From Arachis hypogaea (Eukaryota; Streptophyta; Magnoliopsida; Fabales; Fabaceae), in the NCBI RefSeq assembly GCF_003086295.3, contig NC_092039.1, forward strand, positions 65,429,649 through 65,493,648: a stretch of 64,000 nt of DNA, in the 5' to 3' direction. The notes beneath the pieces are model-generated. The model was not told the origin of the DNA. It saw only the letters and a program-made list of their open reading frames with translations, and did not search any database. Positions within the stretch are counted from its first letter, which is position 1, and each line of letters starts with the position of its first letter. The translations under genes were made by a program, and so were the position numbers. Shown piece by piece: positions 54,015-64,000 of the stretch.

Positions 54015-54326
54015 CTAGAGATAGGATCTTGTTCAGTGTGTGTGGAATGAGTGGATTGTTAGTGAAGATGACTCTCATGCCAGGTGAGAGGCTTTCAGTG
54101 GGGATTTTCTTATCCCTCTAGCCCTTGGGCACTTTCTTCTTACTGCCAGTGTTCTCAGTGCTTAATGATGGCTGCCCAACACCAAACATAAGTTGGTGTC
54201 TGGGGGCTCTGTATAGCTCTGCACTAAGAGAGAGGGTTGGAAAACTACGTGTTGCATAACTGTTTCTCTTCTGTCAGAGGGAGAGTTAAGGCTAGGCATC
54301 TTGAACAAGATGTGGTCCTTCCATAA
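54015..54326 (-). other. Z5 spacer right of the X1 insertion
   Basis: On the minus strand it follows the protease frame. It includes CCCAACACCAAACATAAGTTGG (54176), a decayed AAGTTTGGTGTT repeat. No gene. Confidence 0.6.
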
Positions 54327-56021
54327 CTATAAAATTAGCTCTCCCTTTGCTACACCAATGATGGCATTGGCAGTGGCTAGAAAGGGTCTTCCAAAGATGA
54401 TGAATTCATCTTCTTCTTCCCTAGTATCCAAGATTATGAAATTTGCAAGGATGTAAAGGTTCTCAACCTTTACTAAGACATCCTCTACATGACTATAAGC
54501 CTTTTTCATTGACTTGTTTTCCATCTCTAGTGAGATTATTGCAGCTTGTACCTCAAAGATTCCAAACTTCTCCATTATAGAGAGTGGCATAAGGTTTATG
54601 CTTAACCCTAGGTCACACAGAGCCTTATCAAAGGTAATGGTGCCTATTGTGTAGGGAATCAGGAAGTGTCCAGGATCTGGCAGCTTCTGAGGTAGTTTCT
54701 GCTGAACCAAGGCATTGAGTTTCTTGGTGAGCAATAAAGGTTCTTTCTCTAATGGCTCTGTGCCAAACAACTTGGCATTCAGCTTCATCAAAATTGCTAA
54801 GTATCGAGCAACTTGCTCTTCCCTAGTTTCCTCTTTCTCATCAGAGGAAGAGTACTTTTTAGATTCTATGACCTTCAATCAAGCATTCAAGGGAACTTCA
54901 ATGGGCTCCTCATGAACCTTGGGTTCTATCAGTTCTTCAATAGGAGAGTTCTCAGTGGGTTTGGGGTACCCAGCTACTCCTATTGTGGCATTCAATTCCA
55001 GGTCTTGCGTTTCTTTGGGCGTTGAATGCCCAGCTTGAATACTTTCACTGGCGTTTAACGCCAACTTTTGTGCTACCTTGGCCGTTGAACACCCAATAAG
55101 GACCTCCTTGCTGGTGTTCAACGCTAGTGATGGTGGCTTGTTGGGCATTGAACGCCAAGTAAGGACTTCCTTACTTGCGTTCAATGCTAGTGATGGTGCC
55201 TCCTTGGGCGTTGAACGCCTAGTAAGGTCTTCCTTACTAGCGTTCAATGCAAGTATTGGTGCTTTTGTGGGCATGGAACGCCCAGTAAGGACTTCCTTAC
55301 TAGCGTTCAACGCCAATGTATCCCCTTCAGGCTCGGCCTCAGCTTCTACAGTGATGGCCTTGCACTCTTCTCTTAGGTTTACTTCAATGTTACTGGGAAG
55401 AGTATTAGGAGGGGTTTCAGGGATTCTCTTACTCAGTTGACCAACTTGTACCTCCAAATTTTTGATGGAGGACCTAGTTTCTATTATGAAACTGTGAGTG
55501 GTATTAGAGAGCTCAAAGACTATGGTTACTAAGTCAGAAAGGCTCTGCTTAGACGTCTCCATCTACTGCTGAGAGGATGGGAATAGTGGTTTGTTGTTGA
55601 ACCTTTTCTGGGTTCTTCCACCTTGATTATTATTGATGCATGCTAAGGCTTCTGTTGATCCTTCTATGAGAGGTTAGGATGATTCCTCCATGAGGAGTTG
55701 TAGGTGTTTCCATAGGCTTCTCCTATGTAATTCACCTCTTCCATGATGGGTTGATCTGGATCATAGGCATCTCCATCATAGGAGGTGTCTTGAGTGCTGC
55801 CAGCTAATTACACTCCAATTAAGTGCTGAGAGATTATATTGACCTGTTAGGTCAAGATTTTGTTCTGACCCAATATGGCATTCAGAGTGTTAACTTCCAG
55901 GACTCCTTTCTTCTAAGCTACCCCATTGTTCACGGTTTCTCTCAGAAGTATACATGAATTGGTTGTTTGCAACCATTTTAATGAGTTCCTGTGCCTCTTC
56001 AGGCATTTTTTTCAAGTGGAG
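54327..56021 (-). pseudogene. Z5 gag-protease, 3' half
   Basis: From X3 at 56021 the gag C-terminal half reads leftward with several lesions (55900-55600). One long frame 55562-54327 follows, broken by a single TGA at 54879-54881. It starts METSKQSLSDLVTIVFELSN and contains a run of six near-identical 20-21 residue repeats (LALNASKEVLTGRSMP type, 55325-54985). The protease part has CDLGLSINLMPLSIMEKFG (about 54615-54560), keeping Asp-Leu-Gly, and [12 protein letters not shown] (about 54405). The frame ends at 54327 with GELIL, with no reverse transcriptase, as in Z3. The protease motif is intact here, unlike Z2 and Z3, although the frame around it is not. Confidence 0.86.
54985..55325 (-). 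repeat. In-frame tandem repeat built from the GGCGTTGAACGCC palindrome
   Basis: About 63-base units, each with two palindromic half-units, coding LALNAS and GRS(M/T)P on the element strand. They match the non-coding array motif of the same element (36029-36295). Confidence 0.88.
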
Positions 56022-57660
56022 TGATAAACCCCGATTTCATGGTTAATCTTGTGCTTATTTTAGGGGATTTTATCACCTTTTCTCACATTTATTCAACGAA
56101 ATAGCATAGTTTTGTAATTCTCCCTTGAATTTTGCTTAAATGTAAAAACATGCTTTTTAGGCCCCTTAAATTGGTGATTTTGATTCACTTTAATTCCATT
56201 CGATGCCTTGATATGTTTGATGAGTGATTTCAGGTTCATAAGGCAAGTATTGGATGGAAGAAATGAGTAGAAAAGCATACAAAGGGGAGAATGCATGAGG
56301 AAACAAGAATTGGGAATGCATCAATGGACGTGCACGCGCACAAGGCGCGCGCGCCCACAAAAGTGAGTTTGGCTAAGGACGCGCACGCGTACATGACGCG
56401 TCCGCGCGGATGAAGAAATAGCCAATCGACGCGCACGCGCACATTGCGCGTACGCGCCAATACTCGCACGTGACTCACTAAAGTGAAATCACCCCCAGCT
56501 ATTTCTGAGCAGCCCAAGCCTAATTCCAACATGTTTCTGAGTGTATTTCATGAAGAATTAAAGCCCAAGCAAAAGGGGGAGCAATTGATTGTAGCATAGC
56601 ATCATGTAGTTTAGTTTCTAGAGAGAGAAGCTCCCTCTTCTCTCTAGAATTAGGTTAGATTAGGTTAATTTCATCTTAAATCTAGTTCTAATTTCATGTC
56701 TCATCTTGTTTTCTCTACAATTTCATGTTTCTATTCTTGATCCTTCTTAGTTTTCATGTTAATTTCTCTTTGATGTTCATGGATGCTCTTGTTGGATTTG
56801 ATTTATTTTTAATGCAATTTAATGTTTGATGTTTTTCTATTGTTGATTTGAGTTATGATTTTACTTTTCTTGCAATTGGTAGTTGTTTGATTTTATCATT
56901 CCTTGCAATTTACCATGCTTTCCAAGTGTTTGACAAAATTCTTAGAAGGATGTTAGAGTATATTTTGAGAATTCTTAGCTTGGAAAGAGTAATTAGGCAA
57001 TCTTGAGTCATGAAAACCCAACTAATGTTGGTAATCTAGAATTGTTAGTTAATATGATGTTCATTGACTCTAATCTTTTGCTAATTTCCTTAGTGAATGA
57101 TTAGTACTTTTGGATTGAGATTAACTAGTCTTATTAGATTTTCTCCAAGTCTGAGGATAGCATAATAACTCCCTCTACCTTTGGGGATGACGTAGTGAGA
57201 TAAATTCTTGTTGTTATAGTGATATGATTGATTAGTCTTGTTTGACTTTCTCCCTATGTGTTGGAGTTGACTAAATAAGATGAACTAATCATTGTATGAC
57301 TAGGATAGAAAGCCTATGATCTCAACCTTTGCCATGAATGTCTCCCTTTATTACTTGCTTTCTTTAGCTACTTGCTTTGTTTACTTTTCTTGTCCATTTA
57401 TTTTTCTTGCCCTCTCACCAATTAAAACCACCTTTTACCCCTTGATAGCCAATAATTGACCACTTCATTGCAATTCCTCGTGAGACGATCCGGAGTCTAA
57501 ATACTCTGGTTAATTCTTATTTGGGATTTGTTACTTGTGACAACACCATAAATTTAATTTGATGCAAAATTTGTTTGTTGGTTTAGGGCTATGCTTGCAA
57601 CGAAGTAATTCTTTTCTATAAGAAGAAAAATCTAGATCGACAACAAATTCTCGTTCATCA
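56022..57660 (+). repeat. X3 5' LTR, about 1.64 kb
   Basis: TGATAAACCCCGATTTCATGG to TCGTTCATCA. Three ACGCGCACGCGC-type palindromic clusters lie at 56330-56470, and the U5 block GTGAGACGATCCGGAG is at 57480. I do not find the TTGGAAAGCT module that the other X LTRs carry. Confidence 0.9.
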
Positions 57661-57666
57661 ACTTAA

Positions 57667-57687
57667 TGGCGCCGTTGCCGGGGAATG
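57667..57687 (+). promoter_or_regulatory. X3 primer binding site, tRNA-Asp type
   Basis: TGGCGCCGTTGCCGGGGAATG, six bases after the LTR end; the first 18 bases match the tRNA-Asp complement perfectly. Confidence 0.93.
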
Positions 57688-57824
57688 ACAATGGTGCTAT
57701 GTTTTTGGCTATTGTATATATTGTGAATAGCTTGATTTTTGGTTTGTTTGTTAGTTTTTTCTAGTTGTAGGATTTTTGTTCTCTTTGTTTCTTGTTAGCT
57801 TTTGTTTTTATTTACTCTTTTACT

Positions 57825-59566
57825 ATGAATTCTTATCCTTTTGGCTATGAGCATGGTTACAACTATGTTGTAGGAAATATAAGCTTCAATGAGGATGTGC
57901 ATCAAGGATTTGGAGATGAAGGATGGGAGGAACCCCAAGCTTATGGACAACCTTCTTGGCAACAACCTCCTCCGGCTTTTTATGGGTACAATTCAAATTT
58001 TGATGCATACCAATCTAATGTATGTGATGACCCTCATTGTGGTTGTCAACCACAATCATCATATGCATATGAACCCCCTCCTCAATATAGCCTTTCACCA
58101 TACTCAGAAGCCTCATACCACCATTCACCTCCACATGATCCTAACCCATATCCACCATACCAACCACAATATGAACCATATCTAGAACCACCACCATTCC
58201 AATACCAATACTCCCATGAACCACAAAGTCCATACACACCACCTCCCAACTATAATACCCTTCTCTCAAACAATGTACCCTCTCTTCCACCATCACCTCC
58301 CGATGAAGCCTCCATGCTAGAATTGAGAGATCTTGAATCTCATCTCTTAAGGCAACAAGAGGAGGATGAAAATAAGTTTGCGGAGTTAAGAGCGAAAATG
58401 GCTATCATGGTAGAAGCCATTGGCAACATGGTCTCATCCCGCCTAAGCCTATGCGATCAAAGCACTCCCATTGTTGAATGTGGAGAAGTAACCAAAGATC
58501 TTAGTGAGGGAGTGAACTTGAAGCTCCAAGGTGAGGAAGAGGAGTTAAAGCAAGAAGTGCAACAAGAGGAGAAGGTAGAGACGATTGAACCAAGGGAAGT
58601 AGTGGTTGGATATTTAGGATATGTTAATCACATAATGGAATCTCGAGTTGAAAAGCCCCCTCCCACGGAGAGTGGAATGAATATTAAGGAGGGGAGTGAT
58701 GTTGTGGAAGTAGATAGAGAGTCGAAGGGAATTGATCAAGAAATGGATTCTATCATTAGTGATTTTTTGTCCATATTGATCAACCTCCTTGATGATCTTG
58801 TTGAGCCATCTTCCAGTGAATTAGAAAGCAAAGCTGAGGAGGACGTGCAACCTCCAGGGCATAATGTGATTGAAGAATTGGAAGAAGTATCCCAAGTAAT
58901 AGACCACCCTATTTATGATGATTCCGCATCAACATATGCTCCTTTTGAGCTTGATGAGTGCTTCCCCAATATGCTTGGAATTGATAATGAGGTAGATTTC
59001 ACTAAACCTCCTATCTATGATTTGAGTGATGGGGAAGAGATTGAAGGTATTGGCGAAGAAGAATGGGAACTTGAAGAAGCTTGGCAAGGGGTAAAGCTTG
59101 AAGAACCTCGCCAAGTGGTGGAAGTCTTTAGAAGAGGATGGACGGGAGTGGAACATGCTTTGTCAAGATCATTGGGAACTCCTCCACCTAGGTTGTCACC
59201 TAATCATTCATTTGAGTGGGTAAAACTTCTAACTCTTAGCTTTATTATCCCACTTGAATATGGTTTGCTTGAGACGGATGGCCAACTTAGGGTGCTTTAT
59301 GGAATTAAGCGTAAGAGGAGGATGTTTAGTGGTTGGCGTTGTAAGTCTAGGCTCATTATGGTTGGTGTAGTGCTCAATTGAATGGGTCTAGGAGGATAGT
59401 TTGGTGCTTGCATGAGAATTCATCTCTCTTGCCACCCGGAGGAAATCACCATGATCAACTCAAGGACAGGTTTGAAACAAAGTGTGGGATCCCGGATCAC
59501 ACAAGGAAGACCAACTTTGGGAGCCCATGGTTTGTGAAGAACTCCATCAAAGCTTGGAGTTATTAA
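57825..59566 (+). pseudogene. X3 ORF1: family X non-gag protein, one late frameshift
   Basis: The ATG at 57825 (MNSYPFGYEHGYNYVVGNIS) is used because the upstream frame begins with TTG. Residues 1-170 are Tyr/Pro/Gln-rich with a DDPHCGCQPQ spot; about 170-440 are acidic, with a predicted coil near ELRDLESHLLRQQEEDENKF and the motif FTKPPIYDLSDGEEIEGIGE. The C-terminal block starts at SFEWVKLLTLSFIIPLEYGL and runs to SGWRCKSRLIMVG. There a small deletion shifts the frame and gives a stop at 59379. The remainder (MNGSRRIVWCLHENSSLLPP ... WFVKNS) reads on to 59566 in the next frame. About 518 codons to the first stop. No gag, protease or RT motif; conserved with X1 and X2, so real, but of unknown function. 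Confidence 0.85.
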
Positions 59567-59691
59567 CTTTGAATGATGAAGCACAATGGAAGTCCAAGTA
59601 TTGGTGGATGTTCAGGATGGATTCAAGCACAAGCCACCTTGATCGATAGCCTCCCAAATGTCCAACTTAAGGACTTAAACTAAAAGTGCTT

Positions 59692-59709
59692 GGTGGGAGA
59701 CACCTCACC
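59692..59709 (+). promoter_or_regulatory. Hairpin after X3 ORF1
   Basis: GGTGGG-AGACAC-CTCACC, five of six pairs, preceded by AAACTAAAAGTGCTT as in X2 (43018-43031). Confidence 0.65.
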
Positions 59710-60039
59710 ATGGTAAACTCTTTCCATTCTCTGGTAGATATAATGAATGAATGAATTGGGTTCCATTGTACATAAATCTCTTACTTCTTGGTATATTTTG
59801 TTTTGTTTGCTAAGGTGTTTATATACTCTATGCTTCAATTAGGGATGATTCTTTGACCTTGAGTTTTTGCTTGGATTGCAAGTTTCCGCAAAGTGTTTAG
59901 AAAGAATTCCCAAAAATTTCAAAAATGTATTTGATTTTGCATCTTAGCTAGTTTTTGAGTCTTAGAGAAGGCTAGGAGGATTTCAGTTCTTCTTGGTGCA
60001 AAAAAAAAAAGAAAGAAGAGAGAGGGACGGATAAGCTAT
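59710..60039 (+). other. X3 spacer
   Basis: AT-rich, ending in a run of twelve A near 60000. No gene seen. X0 has a similar poly-A stretch at 9620-9635 just before its GC-rich part. Confidence 0.6.
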
Positions 60040-60490
60040 GCGCTAGCGCACAGTGCACGCGCGCGTAGATGCACGCTCTGAACTTTCTGGGCCAAGGACC
60101 CGAGAGTTGTGCCACTTTTGGGCCAACTCTGTGCGTTGACCCACGTGGACGCACGCCGTACGCATCTGCGTCCCTTCGTGTCTCCTTACTCACGCGTAGG
60201 CGCGCTTGGCGCCTCCACGCATCTTCCATAAGCTCAAGCCATCCACGCGAACGCGCATAGTGCGCGCACGTGCTGATGCGTTTTAGCATCACCCAGGCCA
60301 AAGGATCTGAGAGTTTTGCCAACTCTGGGCCCCTTTTGTGCCTTTGGCCCAGCCTACCTGCGTGGACGCGCACTACATGCATCCGCGCCCATTGCCAACT
60401 CTCTCATCTACGCGTAGGCGTGAGTCTCGCTTCCGCGCAACTTCCTTATTTTTCCCATCCACGCGGACGTGCATCGTGCGTGCTCGCACG
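60040..60490 (+). repeat. CGCG palindrome module array in X3
   Basis: About seven units such as CCACGCGAACGCGCATAGTGC, joined by repeated phrases GGCCAAGGACCCGAGAGTTGTGCC (60090) and GGCCAAAGGATCTGAGAGTTTTGCC (60296). Open frames here run on both strands and are not genes. Confidence 0.85.
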
Positions 60491-62222
60491 GATTCAAAAT
60501 CCATAACCCTATGTTCGTGAAGCGAACAGCAGAGTCGCGCACCCTCCCCCTCCAACGTTCTTCTTCTTCTCCCTCCATTTCCCACTTCATACCCCCAGCC
60601 TCCAACCACCACCGGCGAGCGCCCCGCGATTGCCACCACCGCCGTCAGCACGCCCGCACCTCCTTCTTCCTCCTCGCTCTCTCTTTCTCTCTCACTCACC
60701 CCTTCCTCTCTATTTTGCCCTCACCGTGCCAAGCACCGCCGCAACCTCCATTGTCGCCGGCGCAAGCTTCACCGCACCACCAAACCGCCACCCCTGCCTT
60801 GGCCAGTTCACTTCACTGTTCTTTCTCTCCCTCTTTTTGCTCCGTTCAGTTCTGCCTCCCAGGTTCTTAGCCCCTGCCTCTGCTGTATTTCAATTTTGTT
60901 CTTAGTTTTGTTAGTTTAGTTAGCTCATGATTTTTCTTGTTAGAATAGATAGAGATATCTGCTGTTAGGTAGTTAGGATGTGGTTAGAGGATTCTAGGCC
61001 TGATAAGTGCTCCGTTTGTGGTTATTTGTTTGAATTTATGCTGCTGTTTGGAACTGCTCTATTTCATTGATTTTGCTCTGTGCTCATTGGATTGTTAATG
61101 TTGAATGTTGCTTCCCTCATGACTACTGGTCGGTCTAGTTTGAATTGTTTTATGATGTTTGCTGCTAAAGATTGGCTGTTTGTTTAATTAATATGAACTC
61201 ATGCATAGCTTTTGTGCTTTTGATTTTTAATGAATTCATATGGAATCTGATTTGACTGTTTGAATTTGGGAATTAGCCAATTTGCTACCGAATGCTGCCG
61301 GATTTTTCCTAACCATATTTCATGAAATAACATTATTTTGATTGGTGTATAAACCTCTATTTGATGAATTCTGTGTCAATAGAATTTTATGCCTAAATGG
61401 TTTTGGAAACCCTTCAAGAACCTGTTTATGAGTTTTGGTCATGCTTGTCATATTCCTTACTTGCTACAATGTTGATTTTCTTATATGTATTGTATGGTTA
61501 AGTAAGTTTCCAAATTGACCATAACTTGAAACTCTCTTGAAATTTTGTGCCTCTTTTGCATAAACACACAAGTTTAAAAATTTTAATCCATGTGACCAAT
61601 CGGTTCATTCTATTCGTACCTAATCTCATTAAGTCACATGGATCATGAGGTTTTTTTATTCTTATTTTAACTTGTGACTTTTATGCGTTGTTGAAATTGG
61701 TGTTGAATGCTACTTGATTCGCTTGTTTCTCAATGTTTTGATTTCACCAACACCAATTCATATAATTCTGTTGATCTTTGCATTGATTGATGACTTGTTT
61801 TCTCATTAATTTCTTTATGACAATATCCTATTTAATCATCAATGACTTGTTACATTTTGTGATTGTGAACGTGCTTGCATACCTACTATTTACATTTCTT
61901 TTGAATTAAGCCGGCAGCCACCATATCACTAATTTTTAAACTGATATATAATTCTAACTTCTTTAACCAACTAACTTCTCTTTAGTTTTTAACTTAACCC
62001 TTTTGATCATTCCTTTGGATATGATGTTTCTTAGGCTTAATGACCGAGTGATTTGCAATTATGGTTTGAACTCTTGGTTTGAAACTTAATTTAGATTCTG
62101 AATTCTGTTGCTTTCATTCCAAGATTTCTATTTTATTCACTCACTTCATAATTATGCATTGCTTTGAGTGCTTATTATTTGTTTGGCTATCTTCTTATAT
62201 TATATCATCTCTGTTTTTCAGG
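60491..62222 (+). other. UTR-like block and probable intron before X3 ORF2
   Basis: 60520-60862 is pyrimidine-rich and ends TCTGCCTCCCAG|GTTC, a splice-donor context shared with X0 (10340). 60863-62221 is T-rich and ends TCTGTTTTTCAG|G, a strong acceptor, with the ORF2 ATG starting one base later. The inferred intron is about 1359 bases. No gene inside. Confidence 0.6.
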
Positions 62223-63180
62223 ATGTCAGACAAAGGGAAAGCCATAGCCACCACTCCTAAAAAGAGGAAGCGCTCTAAGGCTTCTACCCCTTCTCTCTAT
62301 GCAAATTATGCTAAGAATCCGTTGAGTGACACGAACAAGGAAAATCAGTTGCTACCTTCCACTGACCCAGTCAAATTTCCCAATCAGTTGTTATTCGCTC
62401 ATCTGACCAGAGAGGCCAAGACTTGGCAGATGATATTTGCCACCTATGTCTTGTCCACTACTCATTTCTCTGAGATCCTGATGGATATGTTGGTTTTGAT
62501 TGGCTGTGTCATGGAAGGAAAATATGTATATTTTCTCCAATTGATCAGGCATAGCATATGGCGAGCGCATATTAGTGGCCTATTACCGTTTCCTACACTG
62601 GTCACTAGCATGATTGAGTTAGCCGATGTTCAGTGGGAGGATGATGATGTGACACCACCACCCCCAGCTGACGATGACAAGGAGGTTACTATTCCATGGG
62701 GTGGATGGGTGCACGAGAAGCCCCTGGCCAGACGCTGTTCTCGGGCTAGAGCAACAGTTGAGGTAGCCAGACCTTCACCCTCCACAGCAGCAGCAGGACC
62801 ATCTTCCTCAGTAGCAGCCGCAGCATACTTACCACCACCGCCAGCACCTGAGCCGACATACCTGTTAGTACAGCGCCTATTCCACTTCATGGAGCACATC
62901 ATGTCATTTCATGCGACGTCTCGACCGCATAAACCAGGTGTTTGTATCACAGGGTATTGAGCTACCTCCGCTTCTGGACTCCCCAGCTTCCGACGAGCAG
63001 GACCAGGAGGAGGAGCATGGTGAGGAGCCGACTCAGCAGGAGGTACCACCGAAGACACATGCTACCACTGAGCATGATCCACAGCCTGAGCCTGAGCCAT
63101 AGCCCGAGTCCGAGCTACAGCCCGGTGCAATTGTTGACCCCCATTCTGAGCTTCAGCAGTAGCATCGAGGACGATGCTTG
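62223..63180 (+). pseudogene. X3 ORF2: long form, related to the putative plant transposon protein
   Basis: The ATG at 62223 gives MSDKGKAIATTPKKRKRSKA, a basic head. A domain follows with NQLLFAHLTREAKTWQMIFA, LSTTHFSEILMDMLVLIGCV and LPFPTLVTSMIELADVQWED. The order W..I, THxSE, a ten-residue hydrophobic stretch, then FP.L.T matches Z ORF2 (PTSNRSEVTVDRAIMIHSII, TFPHLI). A Pro/Ala/Ser-rich linker is next. Near 62905 the frame shifts from HFMEHIMSFHATSRP to MRRLDRINQVFVSQGIELPP, then an acidic tail, a TAG at 63100 (CAG expected between glutamates), and the hairpin-coded end RGRCLILKCGEVT. ORF2 thus appears to have about 320 codons. Function unknown. Confidence 0.78.
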
Positions 63181-63200
63181 ATTCTAAAGTGTGGGGAGGT
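63161..63200 (+). promoter_or_regulatory. AGGA-loop hairpin and AAAGTGTGGGGAGG box of X3
   Basis: AGCATCG-AGGA-CGATGCT, seven perfect pairs, then TGATTCTAAAGTGTGGGGAGGT. The stem differs from X2 at two paired positions, yet both keep full pairing. Confidence 0.82.
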
Positions 63201-63366
63201 CACCGTTCGTGACCGGTTTTTGCATTTATTTGGTGAATTTTTCAGTCATCTATCTTTAGTTTCTGATACTTTACCTTATTTTGCACTTTATCTTTTAGAT
63301 CATTTTGGGATTATTGTACATAGTTGCTATTGTGGATACTCTTATTTTGGTTGTTACATACTCTTA

Positions 63367-63371
<5 letters not shown>

Positions 63372-63424
<53 letters not shown>
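63372..63424. repeat. (TA)n microsatellite
   Basis: An uninterrupted TA run of about 53 bases in the X3 3' region. Confidence 0.97.
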
Positions 63425-63426
<2 letters not shown>

Positions 63427-64000
63427 CATTTTGGCTTTGATTGTGATTAGAAAAAGTATTTTGGATTGGTAAAACTTAGTTGACCCTTTTTATATAAGAA
63501 TTACGTTTTGACTGAAAAAGGGGTAAACTAAGGAAAATTTTAAATCACAACATTGCATTAGAATAAACTTAGTCAAGGTGATGAAAATTTTCAAGAAATT
63601 CATTTCTAGGACACCACTCCAATTGATTGAAAATTTTTAGAACTTGCTTGAATTATATTTTACGGATCATGTTCTTGAGCTAAAAACACAAGCATGTGAG
63701 ATTTGAGCCTAATTGTGTGGTTACATCATATATAACCACTTATTTCATTCTCATGTCCATTATTCTCTTCCTATGATTGTAATCTTTGATTTGTTTGAGT
63801 CTTTATGTCCATTAATTTGTGGATACATGCATTTATATGATTGAGGCCATTGTTCAAATAGCTCACTTACCCAAATAGCCTACCTTTTATCTTCCATTGT
63901 TAGCCAATTTTGAGCCTATTCTTAACCCAATTGTTTGTTATTGTAGCACATTACAAGCCTAAAGTGAAAAACAATAAAAGTCCCTTGTTTGGATCTTTGA
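63425..64000 (+). other. X3 3' region to the window edge
   Basis: Matches X0 13150-13680, for example CTCACTTACCCAAATAGCCTACC at 63862 against 13532. The purine tract, polypurine primer and 3' LTR should follow outside the window. No gene. Confidence 0.75.

Larger units (their letters stand above)
31869..56021 (-). mobile_element. Z5: family Z element, minus strand, split by X1
   Basis: Pieces in the window are 31869-36568 (3' LTR, 3' region, ORF2, palindromic spacer) and 54010-56021 (spacer, protease, gag). X1 fills the gap with a clean ATGCT target duplication, so the two pieces were once contiguous. X3 interrupts gag at 56022, and the 5' half of Z5 lies right of the window. Z5 itself sits in the protease region of Z4; TGTAG (31864-31868) is the candidate target duplication. 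Confidence 0.88.
56022..64000 (+). mobile_element. X3: family X element inserted in Z5 gag, runs off the right edge
   Basis: 5' LTR, perfect primer site, ORF1, hairpin, GC module array, intron-like region, long ORF2, hairpin box, (TA)n, then the 3' region to the edge. The left flank TGGAG (56017-56021) is the candidate target duplication. It is the most complete X copy and the one with the full-length ORF2. Confidence 0.9.

Noticed and set aside
55078..55440. Plus-strand frame with LLAFNASDG repeats
   Set aside because: Shadow of the palindromic in-frame repeat; the real coding strand is minus, continuous with the protease.
60469..60870. 133-codon frame in X3
   Set aside because: Same pyrimidine-rich block as in X0; competing frames on both strands and no peptide conservation.

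Overview
This window looks like plant nuclear DNA, most probably a legume and, from the look of its repeats, Arachis (peanut or a wild relative). I see no host gene. Essentially all of it is LTR retrotransposon, inserted into itself in layers and decaying. Family letters below are my own labels, not published names. Family Z: LTR begins TGATGAGCGGATAATTTATA; gag-protease frame, then a second ORF. Family X: LTR begins TGATAAACC; a non-gag ORF1, then ORF2. Family Y: LTR begins TGATGACATGTCATCA; one non-gag ORF. Family T: LTR TGTT...AACA; a Tat/Ogre-like Ty3 element with gag, reverse transcriptase, RNase H and integrase. All carry a primer binding site complementary to the 3' end of tRNA-Asp. Only T shows a reverse transcriptase, so X, Y and Z look non-autonomous.

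Nesting order, oldest layer first. Z4 (+) is the host; only 29921-31868 is visible. T (-) sits in Z4 gag and survives as 29920-29741, 21779-20321 and 7575-5374. Into T went Z3 (+, 21780-29740, in the T LTR), Z1 (-, 1-5373, in integrase), and X0 (+, 7576-13884) next to Z2 (-, 13885-20320). Z5 (-) sits in Z4 protease and survives as 31869-36568 and 54010-56021. Into Z5 went X1 (-, 36569-54009, flanked by a perfect ATGCT duplication) and X3 (+, 56022 to the right edge). X1 contains X2 (+, 39680-44414), and Y (+, 44415-50954) starts inside X2. The deepest chain is Z4 > Z5 > X1 > X2 > Y.

The three non-autonomous families share small modules although their proteins differ: a hairpin with an AGGA loop followed by TTTAAGTTTGG or TTTAAGTGTGGGGAGG, present internally and again near the 3' LTR; a hairpin just after ORF1; a U3 segment built around TTGGAAAGCT; a U5 segment around GGGATCGACCC; and, in X and Z, a second ORF of the same kind (putative plant transposon protein). 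Each family also has its own kind of GC-rich palindromic cluster: GGCGTTGAACGCC in Z (partly inside a coding frame), CGCGACCGCGTC-like modules in X, and GCCCTGCCCTCCACAAGGGCAGGGC hairpins in Y.

Nearly every reading frame is broken, mostly by changes that look like C-to-T decay. The clear exception is the Y ORF (46669-47847), which is intact; the two Y LTRs are also the most alike, so Y is probably the youngest insertion.
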